Shown piece after piece: positions 8,885-17,470 of a DNA stretch of 64,000 nucleotides. Position 1 is the first letter of the stretch. Every line of letters begins with the position of its first letter. The notes under the pieces were generated by a model, which ran no database searches, was not told the origin of the DNA, and worked only from the letters and a program-made list of their open reading frames with translations. The stretch covers positions 186,001 through 250,000 of the forward strand of contig NZ_FTNK01000001.1 in the NCBI RefSeq assembly GCF_900156375.1, written 5' to 3'. The translations under genes were made by a program, and so were the position numbers. Origin of the DNA: Paenibacillus macquariensis. GTDB taxonomy: Bacteria; Bacillota; Bacilli; Paenibacillales; Paenibacillaceae.

Positions 8885-9913
8885 TCATTTAAATTTATCG
8901 AGCTTATCGCCGAATAGATCGCCAAGTGTAAAGCTTAGACCCTCATTAGAAAGTGATACGTTAGGGTTGTTGAATTCCACTTTAGGCTCTCTAGAATTTC
9001 TAGGCGCTCTTGGTTTATCAGATCTTTGTTCTTGAGCCGGAGCTTCTTCTGTTTCTTTAATACTTAGGCTAACACGTTTTTCAACTGGGTTCATTTCAAG
9101 AATCTTAACTTGAACCTGTTGGCCTTCTTGTAATACTTCTTGTGGTGTAGCAATATGGTTGTGTGAAATTTGGGAAATATGAACCAAACCTTCCACGCCT
9201 GGAACAAGCTCAACGAATGCTCCAAATGCAACAAGACGTTTAACTTCACCAGTTACAACATCACCTGTATTGAACTGACTTGCTGCTGCTTCCCAAGGTC
9301 CTGGTTGTGCAGCTTTAATGCTAAGGCTGATTTTACCTTTTTCGGAATCAACTTTAAGCACTTTAACTTTAACTTGCTCGCCTTCAGAAACGACATCAGA
9401 AGGTTTCTCAACACGGCTCCATGCGATTTCAGATACGTGTACAAGACCATCTACACCACCGATATCAACAAATGCTCCAAATTGAGTAAGGCGTTGAACT
9501 GTACCTTCAATCACTTGGCCTTCTTTAAGGTTAGCCATGATTTCAAGTTTCTTCGCTTCAAACTCACCTTCAAGAACGTCTTTAGCAGACAAGATCACTT
9601 TATTGTTCTCACGATCAAGTTCTTTCACTTTCACGCGCAATGTACGACCTTTGTATTCGCTGAAATCTTCAACGAAGTGGCGTTCAACCATAGAAGCAGG
9701 AATAAATCCACGTACGCCTACGTCTGCTACTAGACCACCCTTAACGACATCAGAAACGATAACTTCAATGATTTCTTGGCTCTCAAAATTCTTCACCAAG
9801 ATATCCCATGCTTTCTCGATTTCTTCAGCACCACTTTTCAATATGGCTTGTTCCAATTCCTCTTGGTTTAATTCTTCTACTACTACTTCTTCATTCTTAA
9901 TTTCTTCCGACAT
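8885..9913 (-). CDS. rpsA: Ribosomal protein S1 homologue with three S1 domains
   Basis: A 342-aa RNA-binding protein. S1 repeats are seen at about 45-112, 132-202 and 216-287, the last two with the GAFVD/GAFVE ... GLVH(V/I)S core. An acidic N-terminus (1-40) precedes and a basic, disordered-looking tail (290-342) follows. B. subtilis YpfD (382 aa) and, from memory, Paenibacillus homologues carry one more S1 repeat at the N-terminus; here the acidic leader joins directly to the second repeat (KAWDILVKNFESQ). Good AGGAGG site, ATG start. It lies between plsC and der, as in related genomes. Low-GC Gram-positive S1-like proteins bind mRNA but are not firmly shown to be essential. Confidence 0.92.
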   Translation of the reverse strand: MSEEIKNEEVVVEELNQEELEQAILKSGAEEIEKAWDILVKNFESQEIIEVIVSDVVKGGLVADVGVRGFIPASMVERHFVEDFSEYKGRTLRVKVKELDRENNKVILSAKDVLEGEFEAKKLEIMANLKEGQVIEGTVQRLTQFGAFVDIGGVDGLVHVSEIAWSRVEKPSDVVSEGEQVKVKVLKVDSEKGKISLSIKAAQPGPWEAAASQFNTGDVVTGEVKRLVAFGAFVELVPGVEGLVHISQISHNHIATPQEVLQEGQQVQVKILEMNPVEKRVSLSIKETEEAPAQEQRSDKPRAPRNSREPKVEFNNPNVSLSNEGLSFTLGDLFGDKLDKFK

Positions 9914-10026
9914 AACAATACCCTCCTCAATTCAAAACCCCATTTATTTAAACCTGCTAAAGCAGTGTTCAAAACACATTATGCTGTAGTATCTTTCCAT
10001 AAAGGAATCTCCTTCATGCATAGATA

Positions 10027-10617
10027 CTAATTCAATGATGGCTTACCTGTCTTTTGCATTTCATAAATACGAGACATAATTCGTTCTGTGACCGCTTCAA
10101 GTTGGTCGCCTGTACCTTCTTCCATAAACTCAGTTAAATCTACAGGAGCGCCATATATCACTTTCATTTTACGAAAAAGCTTATATTCACCAATAATAGC
10201 AGCTGGAATAACTGTTGCTTTTGAGCGAAGTGCGAAACTTGCAGCTCCTTTTTTGGCAACACCTGTTGTAGAATTACGAGTTCCCTCTGGAAAGATCCCC
10301 ATCAGTTGCCCATCACGTAAGATGTTTATAGACAAACGAATCGACTCTTTACTGACCCCACCACGTTTTACAGGAAAAGCACCTAGTTGTCGAAGTAGCC
10401 AGCCAAACACGGGAATATCAAACAATTCCGCCTTAGCCATATATTTCACTTGACGCTTTAACTTAATCCCTACGGTTATAGGGTCCATCACACTAATGTG
10501 ATTTGCGCAGAGTAATACGCCACCTTCAGTAGGAATATGATTCTTACCTACCGTCTCCAAACGATAAAGAACTGCAAATATGAGACGTAATAGTCCTCTG
10601 CAAAAAACATAAATCAT
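10027..10617 (-). CDS. plsC: 1-acyl-sn-glycerol-3-phosphate acyltransferase
   Basis: A 196-aa PlsC-family enzyme converting lysophosphatidic acid to phosphatidic acid. Catalytic NHxxxxD is seen as NHISVMDP (His40, Asp45), the glycerol-phosphate motif as FPEGTRN, and the third block as VIPAAIIG. An N-terminal hydrophobic stretch anchors it. Start ATG at 10617 overlaps the cmk stop as ATGA, with GGAGAG upstream; a longer in-frame reading to 10725 lies wholly within cmk. Co-transcription with cmk and rpsA is likely. Confidence 0.94.
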   Translation of the reverse strand: MIYVFCRGLLRLIFAVLYRLETVGKNHIPTEGGVLLCANHISVMDPITVGIKLKRQVKYMAKAELFDIPVFGWLLRQLGAFPVKRGGVSKESIRLSINILRDGQLMGIFPEGTRNSTTGVAKKGAASFALRSKATVIPAAIIGEYKLFRKMKVIYGAPVDLTEFMEEGTGDQLEAVTERIMSRIYEMQKTGKPSLN

Positions 10618-11321
10618 CGAATTTTCTCTCCATCCCTCTGACTTTTGCAAAATGAAACAATCGTGGTTACTACTTGTTGAATATTCATATTGGTAGTATC
10701 GAGAACAGTAGCATCCTCTGCACAACGAAGAGGAGAAATCTCCCTTTGTTCATCCAGAGCATCTCGCTTCGCAATATCCTTCTCAAGTTGTTCCAGTGAC
10801 ATATCATCAGCATCACTCAGTTCGCTAAATCGACGAAGAGCTCGCTCCTTAACGCTAGCGGTTAAGAATACCTTAACTTCTGCATCAGGAAGCACCGTAG
10901 TTCCGATATCTCGTCCATCCATCACGACGCCTTTACGCAAAGCCATTTGCCGCTGTAAATGTACTAAATGCGTACGCAGCCCCTCGATTTGCGCATATCG
11001 GGACACCATACTGTTCACTTGCGTAGAACGGATGTACGACGTAACATCTTCACCATCAACAAAGACCTTCTGACCTTCAGATCCTGGTCTTAATTCAAGC
11101 ACCATGTTAAGTGTGTGTCGAAGCACCTCATCTTGACACTCAGGTTCTACGCCAAGTTTCGTCATAAACCATGTGACGGCTCGATACATAGCACCGGTGT
11201 CGACATAGATGTACGACAATTCATTTGCTACCAAGCGTGCAACTGTACTCTTTCCTGCCCCAGCAGGACCATCAATTGCAATGTTAATTCTGTCGTTAAA
11301 TTCTGTCTCTTGCCTAACCAA
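10614..11321 (-). CDS. cmk: Cytidylate kinase
   Basis: A 235-aa kinase that phosphorylates CMP and dCMP. P-loop GPAGAGKST at 18-26, YVDTGAMYR substrate motif, MDGRDIGTTVLPDAEVKVFLTAS and the lid region RRFSEL are all present. TTG start at 11321 with GGAGG 9 bases upstream. It overlaps plsC by four bases. Same neighbourhood as in B. subtilis (ypfA-ypfB-cmk-rpsA). Confidence 0.97.
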   Translation of the reverse strand: MVRQETEFNDRINIAIDGPAGAGKSTVARLVANELSYIYVDTGAMYRAVTWFMTKLGVEPECQDEVLRHTLNMVLELRPGSEGQKVFVDGEDVTSYIRSTQVNSMVSRYAQIEGLRTHLVHLQRQMALRKGVVMDGRDIGTTVLPDAEVKVFLTASVKERALRRFSELSDADDMSLEQLEKDIAKRDALDEQREISPLRCAEDATVLDTTNMNIQQVVTTIVSFCKSQRDGEKIR

Positions 11322-11352
11322 TGGGGTATTCCTCCCATAACATCAACTCAAG

Positions 11353-11374
11353 AAAAAAGCAGGCATTGCCTGCG
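11353..11374 (-). terminator. Short terminator between ypfB and cmk
   Basis: Minus strand GCAGGC-AAT-GCCTGC followed by six T, about 30 bases upstream of the cmk start. It may end ypfB transcription or attenuate cmk. Confidence 0.65.
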
Positions 11375-11431
11375 ACGTAAGAATTATACCACATATAAGA
11401 TATTCATGCAAAAGGAACCGCCACTTTTCCC

Positions 11432-11650
11432 TTACCAATCATTTACATTGCGTTCAACCATAGGGATGCCATCTGTTCTATACACAAAAGACAAGTAAAT
11501 TCGTAATTGCGGAATATGCATGCAGATCTGAAAACAAACCAACAAACATAACAACGTCCAGAATACACGCTTGACCACTTTTGTGCTCGCTCGAAACAAC
11601 TCTTCAAACAGTGTAACGTAATAATCTATGTCTTCTTGATTCTCTTTCAT
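11432..11650 (-). CDS. ypfB: YpfB-like small membrane protein (DUF5359)
   Basis: A 72-aa protein with a polar N-terminus, one membrane segment (about 27-46, VFWTLLCLLVCFQICMHI) and a short tail. Position directly between the PilZ gene and cmk matches B. subtilis ypfB. Function unknown. Confidence 0.7.
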   Translation of the reverse strand: MKENQEDIDYYVTLFEELFRASTKVVKRVFWTLLCLLVCFQICMHIPQLRIYLSFVYRTDGIPMVERNVNDW

Positions 11651-11721
11651 TCTCTAATCTCCCGGAATTTTTCCGTTAGTGTACCTAGTTTAGAGAAGAT
11701 ACATTCATATTCACTCCAAAA

Positions 11722-12408
11722 TTATCGATCGCGGAAATCAAATTGTTTCTCAAAGCAATACCGAATCAATTTCTGCCGCTCTATATCAGATATACTCATG
11801 AATTTAAGCATAACAATACTACGATGATGTTCCTGATCCTTAATACGCACAATTTCTGCATTCAGTGGAACATGTTCCACTGAACCATTCTTGTAATGGA
11901 TCAGAACCCAACAAGACAACGAGTCGCCTTCTTTAAGATTATATTTAGATACGGAGTAAAATGACAATCCCCCCCCACTAACATCTACTGTCGTGGTAAT
12001 GAACCGTGTGGTATCTTTCAATTTAACTGCAATCTCTACTTCTGCATTCACCCGTAAGAACGTTCGCCTCTGAATTCTCGAAATCGTCTCTGGTTCCGGC
12101 TTACGAATTCTAACCATACGAATAACGTCCTCTTTAAACCCTAAAACATATGTATTAAAATAATGCTTAACGCCGTTCTCATTTAAATAATAAACAGATA
12201 ACTCGTCGCCTACATTCATTCTCTTTAATCGACGTACGGACTCTTGCATTGGAATCTCCATCAATATAGATTGTTCTTCAATATCTGAGATTCTAGACTT
12301 ATATTCGATATTCGCTTCTATCTCGTTAGCTGAGTCAATATTGATAAATAGGAGTTCATTTACTTTTGGATACAAGCTGCTCACCGCCATCGTTCGTAAT
12401 AGTATCAT
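11722..12408 (-). CDS. ypfA: YcgR/MotI-type PilZ domain protein (c-di-GMP receptor)
   Basis: A 228-aa protein with an N-terminal YcgR-like domain (about 12-100) and a C-terminal PilZ domain. c-di-GMP ligands are visible: RRTFLR (Arg114/115 and Arg119) and DVSGGG (142-147). The B. subtilis homologue YpfA (MotI/DgrA) binds c-di-GMP and then acts as a molecular clutch on the flagellar stator. The same role is inferred here. The start is uncertain: ATG at 12408, ATG at 12390 and a GTG shortly after are all possible with weak ribosome sites. Position next to ypfB-cmk supports the name. Confidence 0.9.
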   Translation of the reverse strand: MILLRTMAVSSLYPKVNELLFINIDSANEIEANIEYKSRISDIEEQSILMEIPMQESVRRLKRMNVGDELSVYYLNENGVKHYFNTYVLGFKEDVIRMVRIRKPEPETISRIQRRTFLRVNAEVEIAVKLKDTTRFITTTVDVSGGGLSFYSVSKYNLKEGDSLSCWVLIHYKNGSVEHVPLNAEIVRIKDQEHHRSIVMLKFMSISDIERQKLIRYCFEKQFDFRDR

Positions 12409-12445
12409 CTGCTTGTAATTATATCATGCCAATCGTTATATGAAA

Positions 12446-12490
12446 CAAAAAAATGACACTCGAGTGTTTAATCATCTCGAATGCCATTTT
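12446..12490 (-). terminator. Terminator of ypeB
   Basis: Minus strand AAAATGGCATTCGAG ... CTCGAGTGTCATTTTTTT, an imperfect long stem ending in a T run. Confidence 0.75.
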
Positions 12491-12511
12491 AATGTGTTGT
12501 ATAAACCGTCT

Positions 12512-13861
12512 TTATTTAGACTTAATAGGGGTCTTGATCTCTTCCACCGCTTTTTCTGATCCATCTTCAGCACTAATATAGATTCGATAGTTGGCTCCAT
12601 TCACCTTACCACCAAACTCATAGCACAATACTTCGTTTGAAAGCTCATCTTCGATAAGCGACTTACGACTATAATCCTCTTTGAAGTCTATGTTTAACTT
12701 TTTCCTAGCTTCATCTAGACTAAGTTTCGCTTTAGGAATCGGTCTTTGAGCATGATGTTCATACACGAAATCACTTGCTTGAAACCCAGTAACCTCTCCA
12801 TTATCAAGTCCTACACGGATGGTCATTTTCTCTGGGTAAATAAGAACATCATCTTGTTTACGAACATAAGTGAAGTTCCCCATATTCCCATACTCATCAG
12901 CCATGACCGGAGTCATATTACTATATCCTTTATGTTCAAGGAATTTATCGACTTTCCCTCGGGAAAGATCCATATCCACTTTTTTGTCCCCAATGGTCCG
13001 CTCGTCCGTATAGGAGATTAATATTCCTCCTTTTTGAGTGAAATCCATAGCAATAGCAGCTGAATCTTTGTTTTTCTTCACTTTAGCCGTAAAGGATGCC
13101 CATTCTGTCCCTTTCCCGTTCTCGGTAATTTGGACTTCTGGGTTTGATCCTAAATCAGCAAACTTAATCGCTTTACGATGAATATCTTCTTTAGTTACGG
13201 GTACGCCATCTAATTTCTTTACTGCACGTTTGTCCTTCATCGATGCTACAGAAGGACCCCAATCCATATCTGGATATTCTCCCACCGTTTTATCAACTGT
13301 CCTAAATCCATCAATAATACTATTCTCACCGGTGGATTGACTTGCCAATGCCGTTTCTACGTCCATCCAACGAAGGCGGCTATCTATAACTTTGTTCTGC
13401 ACACCTTGCAAATCCTTAGCAATTTGACCTGAATCTTTATACAATACTTGCAACGTCTTAAATTCCTTATCGTTCAGTGGTTCTTTATCTAAATCGCGTA
13501 TCGAAGTCTGGTATGCTAATTTAGATATTTTCGATAAAAATTCTTCCGTTTTGTTAAAAGGAAGCATCGTGAGGGGCAGTTGGTTGATTTCATTCTGTGC
13601 TTCACTGGTCATGCGCCACACGTTGACTAGCCCCTTGCGATGCATGGATCCAGAAGTAGAGTTTACAGCTAGCGTATTTCCGATTTCGCCATGTAGTTTA
13701 TCCATATGAAAAGATAAATCATGAAACGCTCGTTGATATTGGTTCTCCGCTTTGATGAGGATTGCATTCTTCTCCTGATTCTCTTGATACCCCCACACTA
13801 TAGCCCCAATCAACAATAACGTCATGACTGGAAATAATACACTACTTAACCTTTTATACAT
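12512..13861 (-). CDS. ypeB: Germination protein YpeB
   Basis: A 449-aa spore protein with an N-terminal membrane anchor (about 7-24), an extended coiled N-domain, and C-terminal PepSY-like repeats (roughly 210-440). YpeB stabilises and localises the cortex-lytic enzyme SleB in the spore. In B. subtilis sleB and ypeB form one operon, but no sleB lies upstream here: only a 49-aa gene and prsW. ATG at 13861 follows GGAG at short spacing. A sigma-G type promoter is visible at 13898-13927, consistent with forespore expression. Confidence 0.94.
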   Translation of the reverse strand: MYKRLSSVLFPVMTLLLIGAIVWGYQENQEKNAILIKAENQYQRAFHDLSFHMDKLHGEIGNTLAVNSTSGSMHRKGLVNVWRMTSEAQNEINQLPLTMLPFNKTEEFLSKISKLAYQTSIRDLDKEPLNDKEFKTLQVLYKDSGQIAKDLQGVQNKVIDSRLRWMDVETALASQSTGENSIIDGFRTVDKTVGEYPDMDWGPSVASMKDKRAVKKLDGVPVTKEDIHRKAIKFADLGSNPEVQITENGKGTEWASFTAKVKKNKDSAAIAMDFTQKGGILISYTDERTIGDKKVDMDLSRGKVDKFLEHKGYSNMTPVMADEYGNMGNFTYVRKQDDVLIYPEKMTIRVGLDNGEVTGFQASDFVYEHHAQRPIPKAKLSLDEARKKLNIDFKEDYSRKSLIEDELSNEVLCYEFGGKVNGANYRIYISAEDGSEKAVEEIKTPIKSK

Positions 13862-13897
13862 ATGTCTCCAAGTCTCCTTTCTTGTAATCCTTGCCGT

Positions 13898-13927
13898 TAG
13901 TGTGACAAGAAGGAAGACGTCTTATGC
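13898..13927 (-). promoter_or_regulatory. Candidate sigma-G promoter of ypeB
   Basis: Minus strand GCATA (13923-13927), 18-base spacer, CACACTA (13898-13904). The sigma-G pattern is GHATR-N18-CATXHTA; one mismatch in the -10. Fits the known forespore expression of sleB-ypeB. Confidence 0.6.
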
Positions 13928-13995
13928 ATGCTAGTCACTCTTTCTTTTAGAATGTATTGTCAAACAAGTCCTACCGAGGCTCACAATCTGTCATA

Positions 13996-14145
13996 TCAAA
14001 AAAAATGCTCTTCAATTTCAAAGTGCTGTTGGTTATCACAAAGACACTGTTTAAAGCCCGTTTCAATCTTCCCCTGTTCCTTTTTACCACTCAGTATAAA
14101 AAATTCGCCGCATTCTTGACATATAATTTTAACTTTCACGCGCAA
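13996..14145 (-). CDS. Small Cys-rich (zinc-ribbon-like) protein, 49 aa
   Basis: The predicted protein starts MRVKVKIICQECGEFF and ends with a CLC motif and acidic tail (HFEIEEHFF). Cys residues are arranged as CQEC ... CLC with a basic GKKEQGKIETGF between, which could bind zinc. Start is taken as TTG at 14145: GGGGGTG, close to the anti-16S sequence, lies 9 bases upstream. An ATG further upstream (14193) would add residues encoded by a hairpin-rich leader. I recall similar unnamed proteins in Paenibacillus, but no function. Confidence 0.6.
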   Translation of the reverse strand: MRVKVKIICQECGEFFILSGKKEQGKIETGFKQCLCDNQQHFEIEEHFF

Positions 14146-14221
14146 AAAAAAGACACCCCCATCTTTGAATGACGTGTAGCTCGTAAACGTCATTTCATTA
14201 GATAAAGTGTGTCCAACAAGT

Positions 14222-14917
14222 TTAAGTATTAACCTCTTCTTCCCTCTTCAGGAAACGAAAAGGAGAACGGCTATTAGCACGTGTTACTTTCCCCATTCCT
14301 CCGTACCACAATATGACCATTAGAGGGATCATAAGCCATAGCCAATAATCAGTTACGGTTGCCAATATCAGATCATACGTCCCATGAAAAAGTAATGGAG
14401 TCAAAAGTGAATACACAAGGAATCGCTTGGTGCGAACCCCATTTGAAAAACGAGCACGGCCAAAATAATAGCCCATAATGACCCCAAATAAGGCATGACC
14501 CGAAACAGGAAGTAAAGCCCGTATAAACATGGTCCCAATTGAAGCGTGACTGTACCAAGCGTACATGACATTCTCAACGGTTGCAAAACCCAGAGAAACC
14601 GTGACAGCATATACAATTCCATCATACGGTTCATCAAATTCCACGTGGTTATAAATAATGTAATACAAGACAATCCACTTCAATAATTCCTCAACACCAG
14701 CAGAGATGAAAAATGACTGTACAAAGGGCCCCTGACCAAGCCACAACGTTAGCCCTCTCTGAATAATCATCACTGGGATGACAATTAGCAGTCCGAGTAG
14801 AAATATGCGTATCACCATATGAATGGGTTCTGCATCATATTTGTCCTTTAGATAAAAAAACGTCAATAAAGCAATTCCCGGCGCCACTGCAGACGCAATT
14901 ATTGAAAATAGTAGCAC
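14222..14917 (-). CDS. prsW: Membrane protease PrsW (site-1 protease of anti-sigma factor)
   Basis: A 231-aa polytopic membrane protein with about seven hydrophobic segments. Family motifs are present: EELLKW (Glu76-Glu77), ENVMYA (Glu115) and SGHALFGVIMGYYFG (His141), thought to form the metal site. In B. subtilis PrsW cuts the anti-sigma factor RsiW to release SigW; the target here is not known. Neighbour order prsW-(sleB)-ypeB is conserved apart from the absent sleB. A weak hairpin region follows the gene at about 14150-14215. Confidence 0.92.
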   Translation of the reverse strand: MLLFSIIASAVAPGIALLTFFYLKDKYDAEPIHMVIRIFLLGLLIVIPVMIIQRGLTLWLGQGPFVQSFFISAGVEELLKWIVLYYIIYNHVEFDEPYDGIVYAVTVSLGFATVENVMYAWYSHASIGTMFIRALLPVSGHALFGVIMGYYFGRARFSNGVRTKRFLVYSLLTPLLFHGTYDLILATVTDYWLWLMIPLMVILWYGGMGKVTRANSRSPFRFLKREEEVNT

Positions 14918-14955
14918 CGTTTACTCCTCCGTCTCCAAATACAAATAATCTGCTG

Positions 14956-15570
14956 TTATTTCTGTCGAGCGAAATGATGACAAATAACTTGAACCGCATC
15001 TTCTGGGATAATGACTTTTCCATATTCTTCAAGCACCGCTTCAGTTGTTGAAATCGATTCTCCGAATTCAGCCAAAACAGCAATCAATGAGGGATGCTTC
15101 AATTCGTCTAAATCTTCTGGATCTAAATACAAAACCCATTTATCTTTATAGTTATACAGCTTTCCAGCCTCTGTAATATTTCCTCGAAGTACATGGGCCG
15201 CTTCTATTAGCACCTCAAAATCATTAAAGGCATATACAATAGAATCGCTTTGTTCAAGCGTGACTTCCATTTCATAAACTTCCTCTGGAATTTCATCTTC
15301 GCCCATATTGGCGTATTGATGTTGATCGTATTTCCCTCTAGTTACGATGACGACCATCCCTTGAGCAGGTAAGGCAAACACTTCGACAGCCAAAGGTCCT
15401 GTTGCATCGAAACCAACTTCATTATAGGCTTGATCCATCATGTCAGTAAACAGGTCATGCACCTTCGGTATTTCTTGCCACATGTCTTCCTTTTGGATGC
15501 CACGCTCGCTTAGATCATCAAACGTAAGGAAAATCCGTATCTTATCTGGACTTAAACGTTCTATTTTCAT
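14956..15570 (-). CDS. mecA: Adaptor protein MecA (YpbH family)
   Basis: A 204-aa adaptor that binds substrates with an N-terminal domain (MKIERLSPDKIRIFLTFDDL) and docks them on ClpC through the C-terminal domain (about 115-204, starting DSIVYAFNDFEVLIEAA). In Bacillus MecA targets ComK; its paralogue YpbH lies in the same neighbourhood as here, so this may be the YpbH orthologue. Start ATG at 15570 with AAAGGAGG 8 bases upstream. Upstream in-frame codons are ignored. Confidence 0.93.
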   Translation of the reverse strand: MKIERLSPDKIRIFLTFDDLSERGIQKEDMWQEIPKVHDLFTDMMDQAYNEVGFDATGPLAVEVFALPAQGMVVIVTRGKYDQHQYANMGEDEIPEEVYEMEVTLEQSDSIVYAFNDFEVLIEAAHVLRGNITEAGKLYNYKDKWVLYLDPEDLDELKHPSLIAVLAEFGESISTTEAVLEEYGKVIIPEDAVQVICHHFARQK

Positions 15571-15699
15571 GACAGGATCCTCCTTTGCAAGCAATGAGAT
15601 ATTACAAGTTATGATGTCTCATTTTAAATGTGCTAAAAATGGTTCTTATGTAAGTATCGTATCATTTTCTATTCATAAATGCACGAATTAATAAAGTCA

Positions 15700-15746
15700 A
15701 AAAAAGAATCATTCAATCAGACAAACTCGCCTGATAAATGATTCTA
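15700..15746 (-). terminator. Terminator of the 119-aa gene at 15763
   Basis: Minus strand AGAATCATT-TATCAG ... CTGATTGAATGATTCT followed by seven T. Strong stem with a small bulge. Confidence 0.88.
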
Positions 15747-15762
15747 AGGTAGGCATTTTAGT

Positions 15763-16122
15763 TTACAAACCCGGTATAACCGTATTTGTTTCTTTCAGAA
15801 TCATATCCACTTCATATTTGACATCAGGATTTTGTTTAATAAAATCCTTCACCATCTTCATACTGGACTCCTTCGAATGGGTCTGTGTCTCAGCTCCGGA
15901 TGTAGCAGGTGATTCATGTGTCGAATTGTGAGTGGAGCCACTCGTGGGACTTTCACTGAAATTATCCCCCACAAAGTTCATTCCGAGTGTTGCAAAATCC
16001 ATCATTTTTCCTTTGGCTAGGTCTGCGATTGGATTCACAGAACCATTTTGGTTGTTTTTGGACATCATATTGGTAGCTGCTGCACCAATAACAATACCGG
16101 TTAAAAGTGACGAAATATTCAC
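15763..16122 (-). CDS. Small hypothetical protein with N-terminal membrane segment
   Basis: A 119-aa protein: a Gly/Ala-rich hydrophobic N-terminus (SLLTGIVIGAAATNMMSK), a Ser/Thr/His-rich low-complexity middle (about 58-90) and a helical C-terminus (KMVKDFIKQNPDVKYEVDMILKETN). GTG start with AGGAGG 8 bases upstream is clearly better than the longer reading to 16167. A strong terminator follows, so it is a monocistronic gene. It lies divergent from the deacetylase at 16215. The N-terminus resembles YtxH-type stress proteins in general character only. Confidence 0.65.
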   Translation of the reverse strand: MNISSLLTGIVIGAAATNMMSKNNQNGSVNPIADLAKGKMMDFATLGMNFVGDNFSESPTSGSTHNSTHESPATSGAETQTHSKESSMKMVKDFIKQNPDVKYEVDMILKETNTVIPGL

Positions 16123-16214
16123 ATGTGTAGCCTCCTTATGTGATAGAATCATCGCTAGTATTTGCATTAATTTAAGTACTCATACGGTTAATTACAGGAA
16201 AGTGAGATGGAATA

Positions 16215-17102
16215 ATGACCAAACAAACAACAGTACTATTCCTGATTTGTGCTTTTTTGCTTAGTTCCTGCGGAAATTCGACAACAAGCAGCTCTAATTC
16301 AAATGTGACTACAAATCAATTTCAACAGTCTAAAGAAGAAGGTAAAGAACCTAATACCGAAGTAAGCAAACCAAACAACATACCCTCAACAGAACCAATT
16401 CCAGCAGAAAAAGACCCAGAAACACCAAAGACTGAGACGGATCAAGCAGCTCCAATCGAACTTAAATATCATATGAACAAAAATTATGACATCATTCCAA
16501 ATGATGAAGAAACCCCTAAAAAGGTTGTTCTACTCACCTTCGATGATGGACCAAAAGAGGCATCGATGATCAATAGCATGATTGATACGCTGGACAATCA
16601 TCATGCGAAAGCAATTTTCTTCGTGAATGGTTACAGAGTAAAAGAAAACCCGGATCTCCTTAAGCTCATACATGATCGCGAGCAAATCATTGGTAATCAC
16701 AGTTGGGATCATATTGTATTGAAAAAGAAGACAGAAACAGAAGTGAAAAAACAAATTGAAGACGTTCAAAAAGCTGTTAAGGATATTACTGGAACAGCAC
16801 CTGTATTCTTTCGTCCGCCTCATGGTGGAGGTGGAGATGTAGGGAAAAAAGTTGCCAAAGACAACGGCTTGTTATATATGACTTGGTCAAATGGATCATT
16901 GGACTGGGAAATGAAAGCGTCAGATGCCAACAAAACGACTGCCCTCATTAAGAATGTGACCGATCAACTCCATTCAGGAAGCAACATTCTTATGCATGAA
17001 TTACCTTGGACAGTTGAAGCATTGGAAGCGTTGTTAGTCGAACTTGAAGGCAGAGGATATTCTTTCGTTGATCCTCGAAGCATTGAGTTGGAGATGAGGT
17101 AG
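16215..17102 (+). CDS. Polysaccharide deacetylase lipoprotein (NodB domain)
   Basis: A 295-aa extracellular lipoprotein: signal ending LLSSCG (Cys19), then a Ser/Pro/Thr/Glu linker to about 85. The NodB homology domain has motif 1 TFDDGP (108-113), motif 2 NHSWDH (His162, His166) and motif 3 RPPHGGG (200-206), all catalytic or metal residues intact. It should remove acetyl groups from peptidoglycan or another N-acetylated glycan at the cell surface. It is the first plus-strand gene in the window and is monocistronic. Confidence 0.9.
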   Translation: MTKQTTVLFLICAFLLSSCGNSTTSSSNSNVTTNQFQQSKEEGKEPNTEVSKPNNIPSTEPIPAEKDPETPKTETDQAAPIELKYHMNKNYDIIPNDEETPKKVVLLTFDDGPKEASMINSMIDTLDNHHAKAIFFVNGYRVKENPDLLKLIHDREQIIGNHSWDHIVLKKKTETEVKKQIEDVQKAVKDITGTAPVFFRPPHGGGGDVGKKVAKDNGLLYMTWSNGSLDWEMKASDANKTTALIKNVTDQLHSGSNILMHELPWTVEALEALLVELEGRGYSFVDPRSIELEMR

Positions 17103-17139
17103 GAATGGCTCCGCTCCTTAACCCGTATTCTTCAAAAAT

Positions 17140-17335
17140 CGTGTCGATGCCGCTACGATGACGGATTATCCTTCCGCTCGCTGTTGCCGTCTGATTTCTT
17201 GATTATATACCGCTAAAGCGGTGGAAATCAGAGGGCAAGCATATGCTTTCGGAGTAGCTTTCCTACGGAAAACTTGTAGCGTACGCTTACGCTTCTCCAG
17301 GACAATTCCGTCATCTTCGCTACTTCGAACTTATC
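17140..17335. repeat. Structured intergenic element (candidate dispersed repeat)
   Basis: No coding signal lies in 17103-17397. The stretch contains nested inverted repeats: CTGATTTC / GAAATCAG enclosing ACCGCT-AA-AGCGGT around 17190-17232, plus outer arms GATGACGGA (about 17157) and TCCGTCATC (about 17308). Its base composition is higher in GC than the flanks. This architecture suggests a mobile intergenic repeat or RNA-forming element; no second copy was noticed in the window. Confidence 0.4.
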
Positions 17336-17397
17336 GATTATATTTTCTGCAGATACTAAATAAGGTGTAGAGCCATATTAGTTGATTGTATTATAAA

Positions 17398-17457
17398 GAA
17401 AGGAATTACCTTACCAAGGTCAGTTAATGAACCTTGGTAGGGTAATTCCTTTTTTTA
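17398..17457. terminator. Bidirectional terminator between the deacetylase and ypbG
   Basis: AAGGAATTACC-TTACCAAGGT ... ACCTTGGTA-GGGTAATTCCTT, a near-perfect stem of about 20 bp with T runs in both directions, between convergent genes. Confidence 0.92.
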
Positions 17458-17470
17458 GTGATGTATATCA

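Noticed and set aside
9170..9733. Long plus-strand open frame of 187 codons
   Set aside because: It lies entirely inside rpsA on the opposite strand, has no ribosome site and encodes Cys/Phe/Asn-rich sequence typical of a shadow frame.
13928..14172. Plus-strand frames opposite the 49-aa Cys gene and the ypeB promoter
   Set aside because: No ribosome site; the minus strand has the Cys motifs and a fitting start.
14373..14673. Two extra minus-strand frames inside prsW
   Set aside because: Overlap prsW in other frames; prsW has all family motifs.
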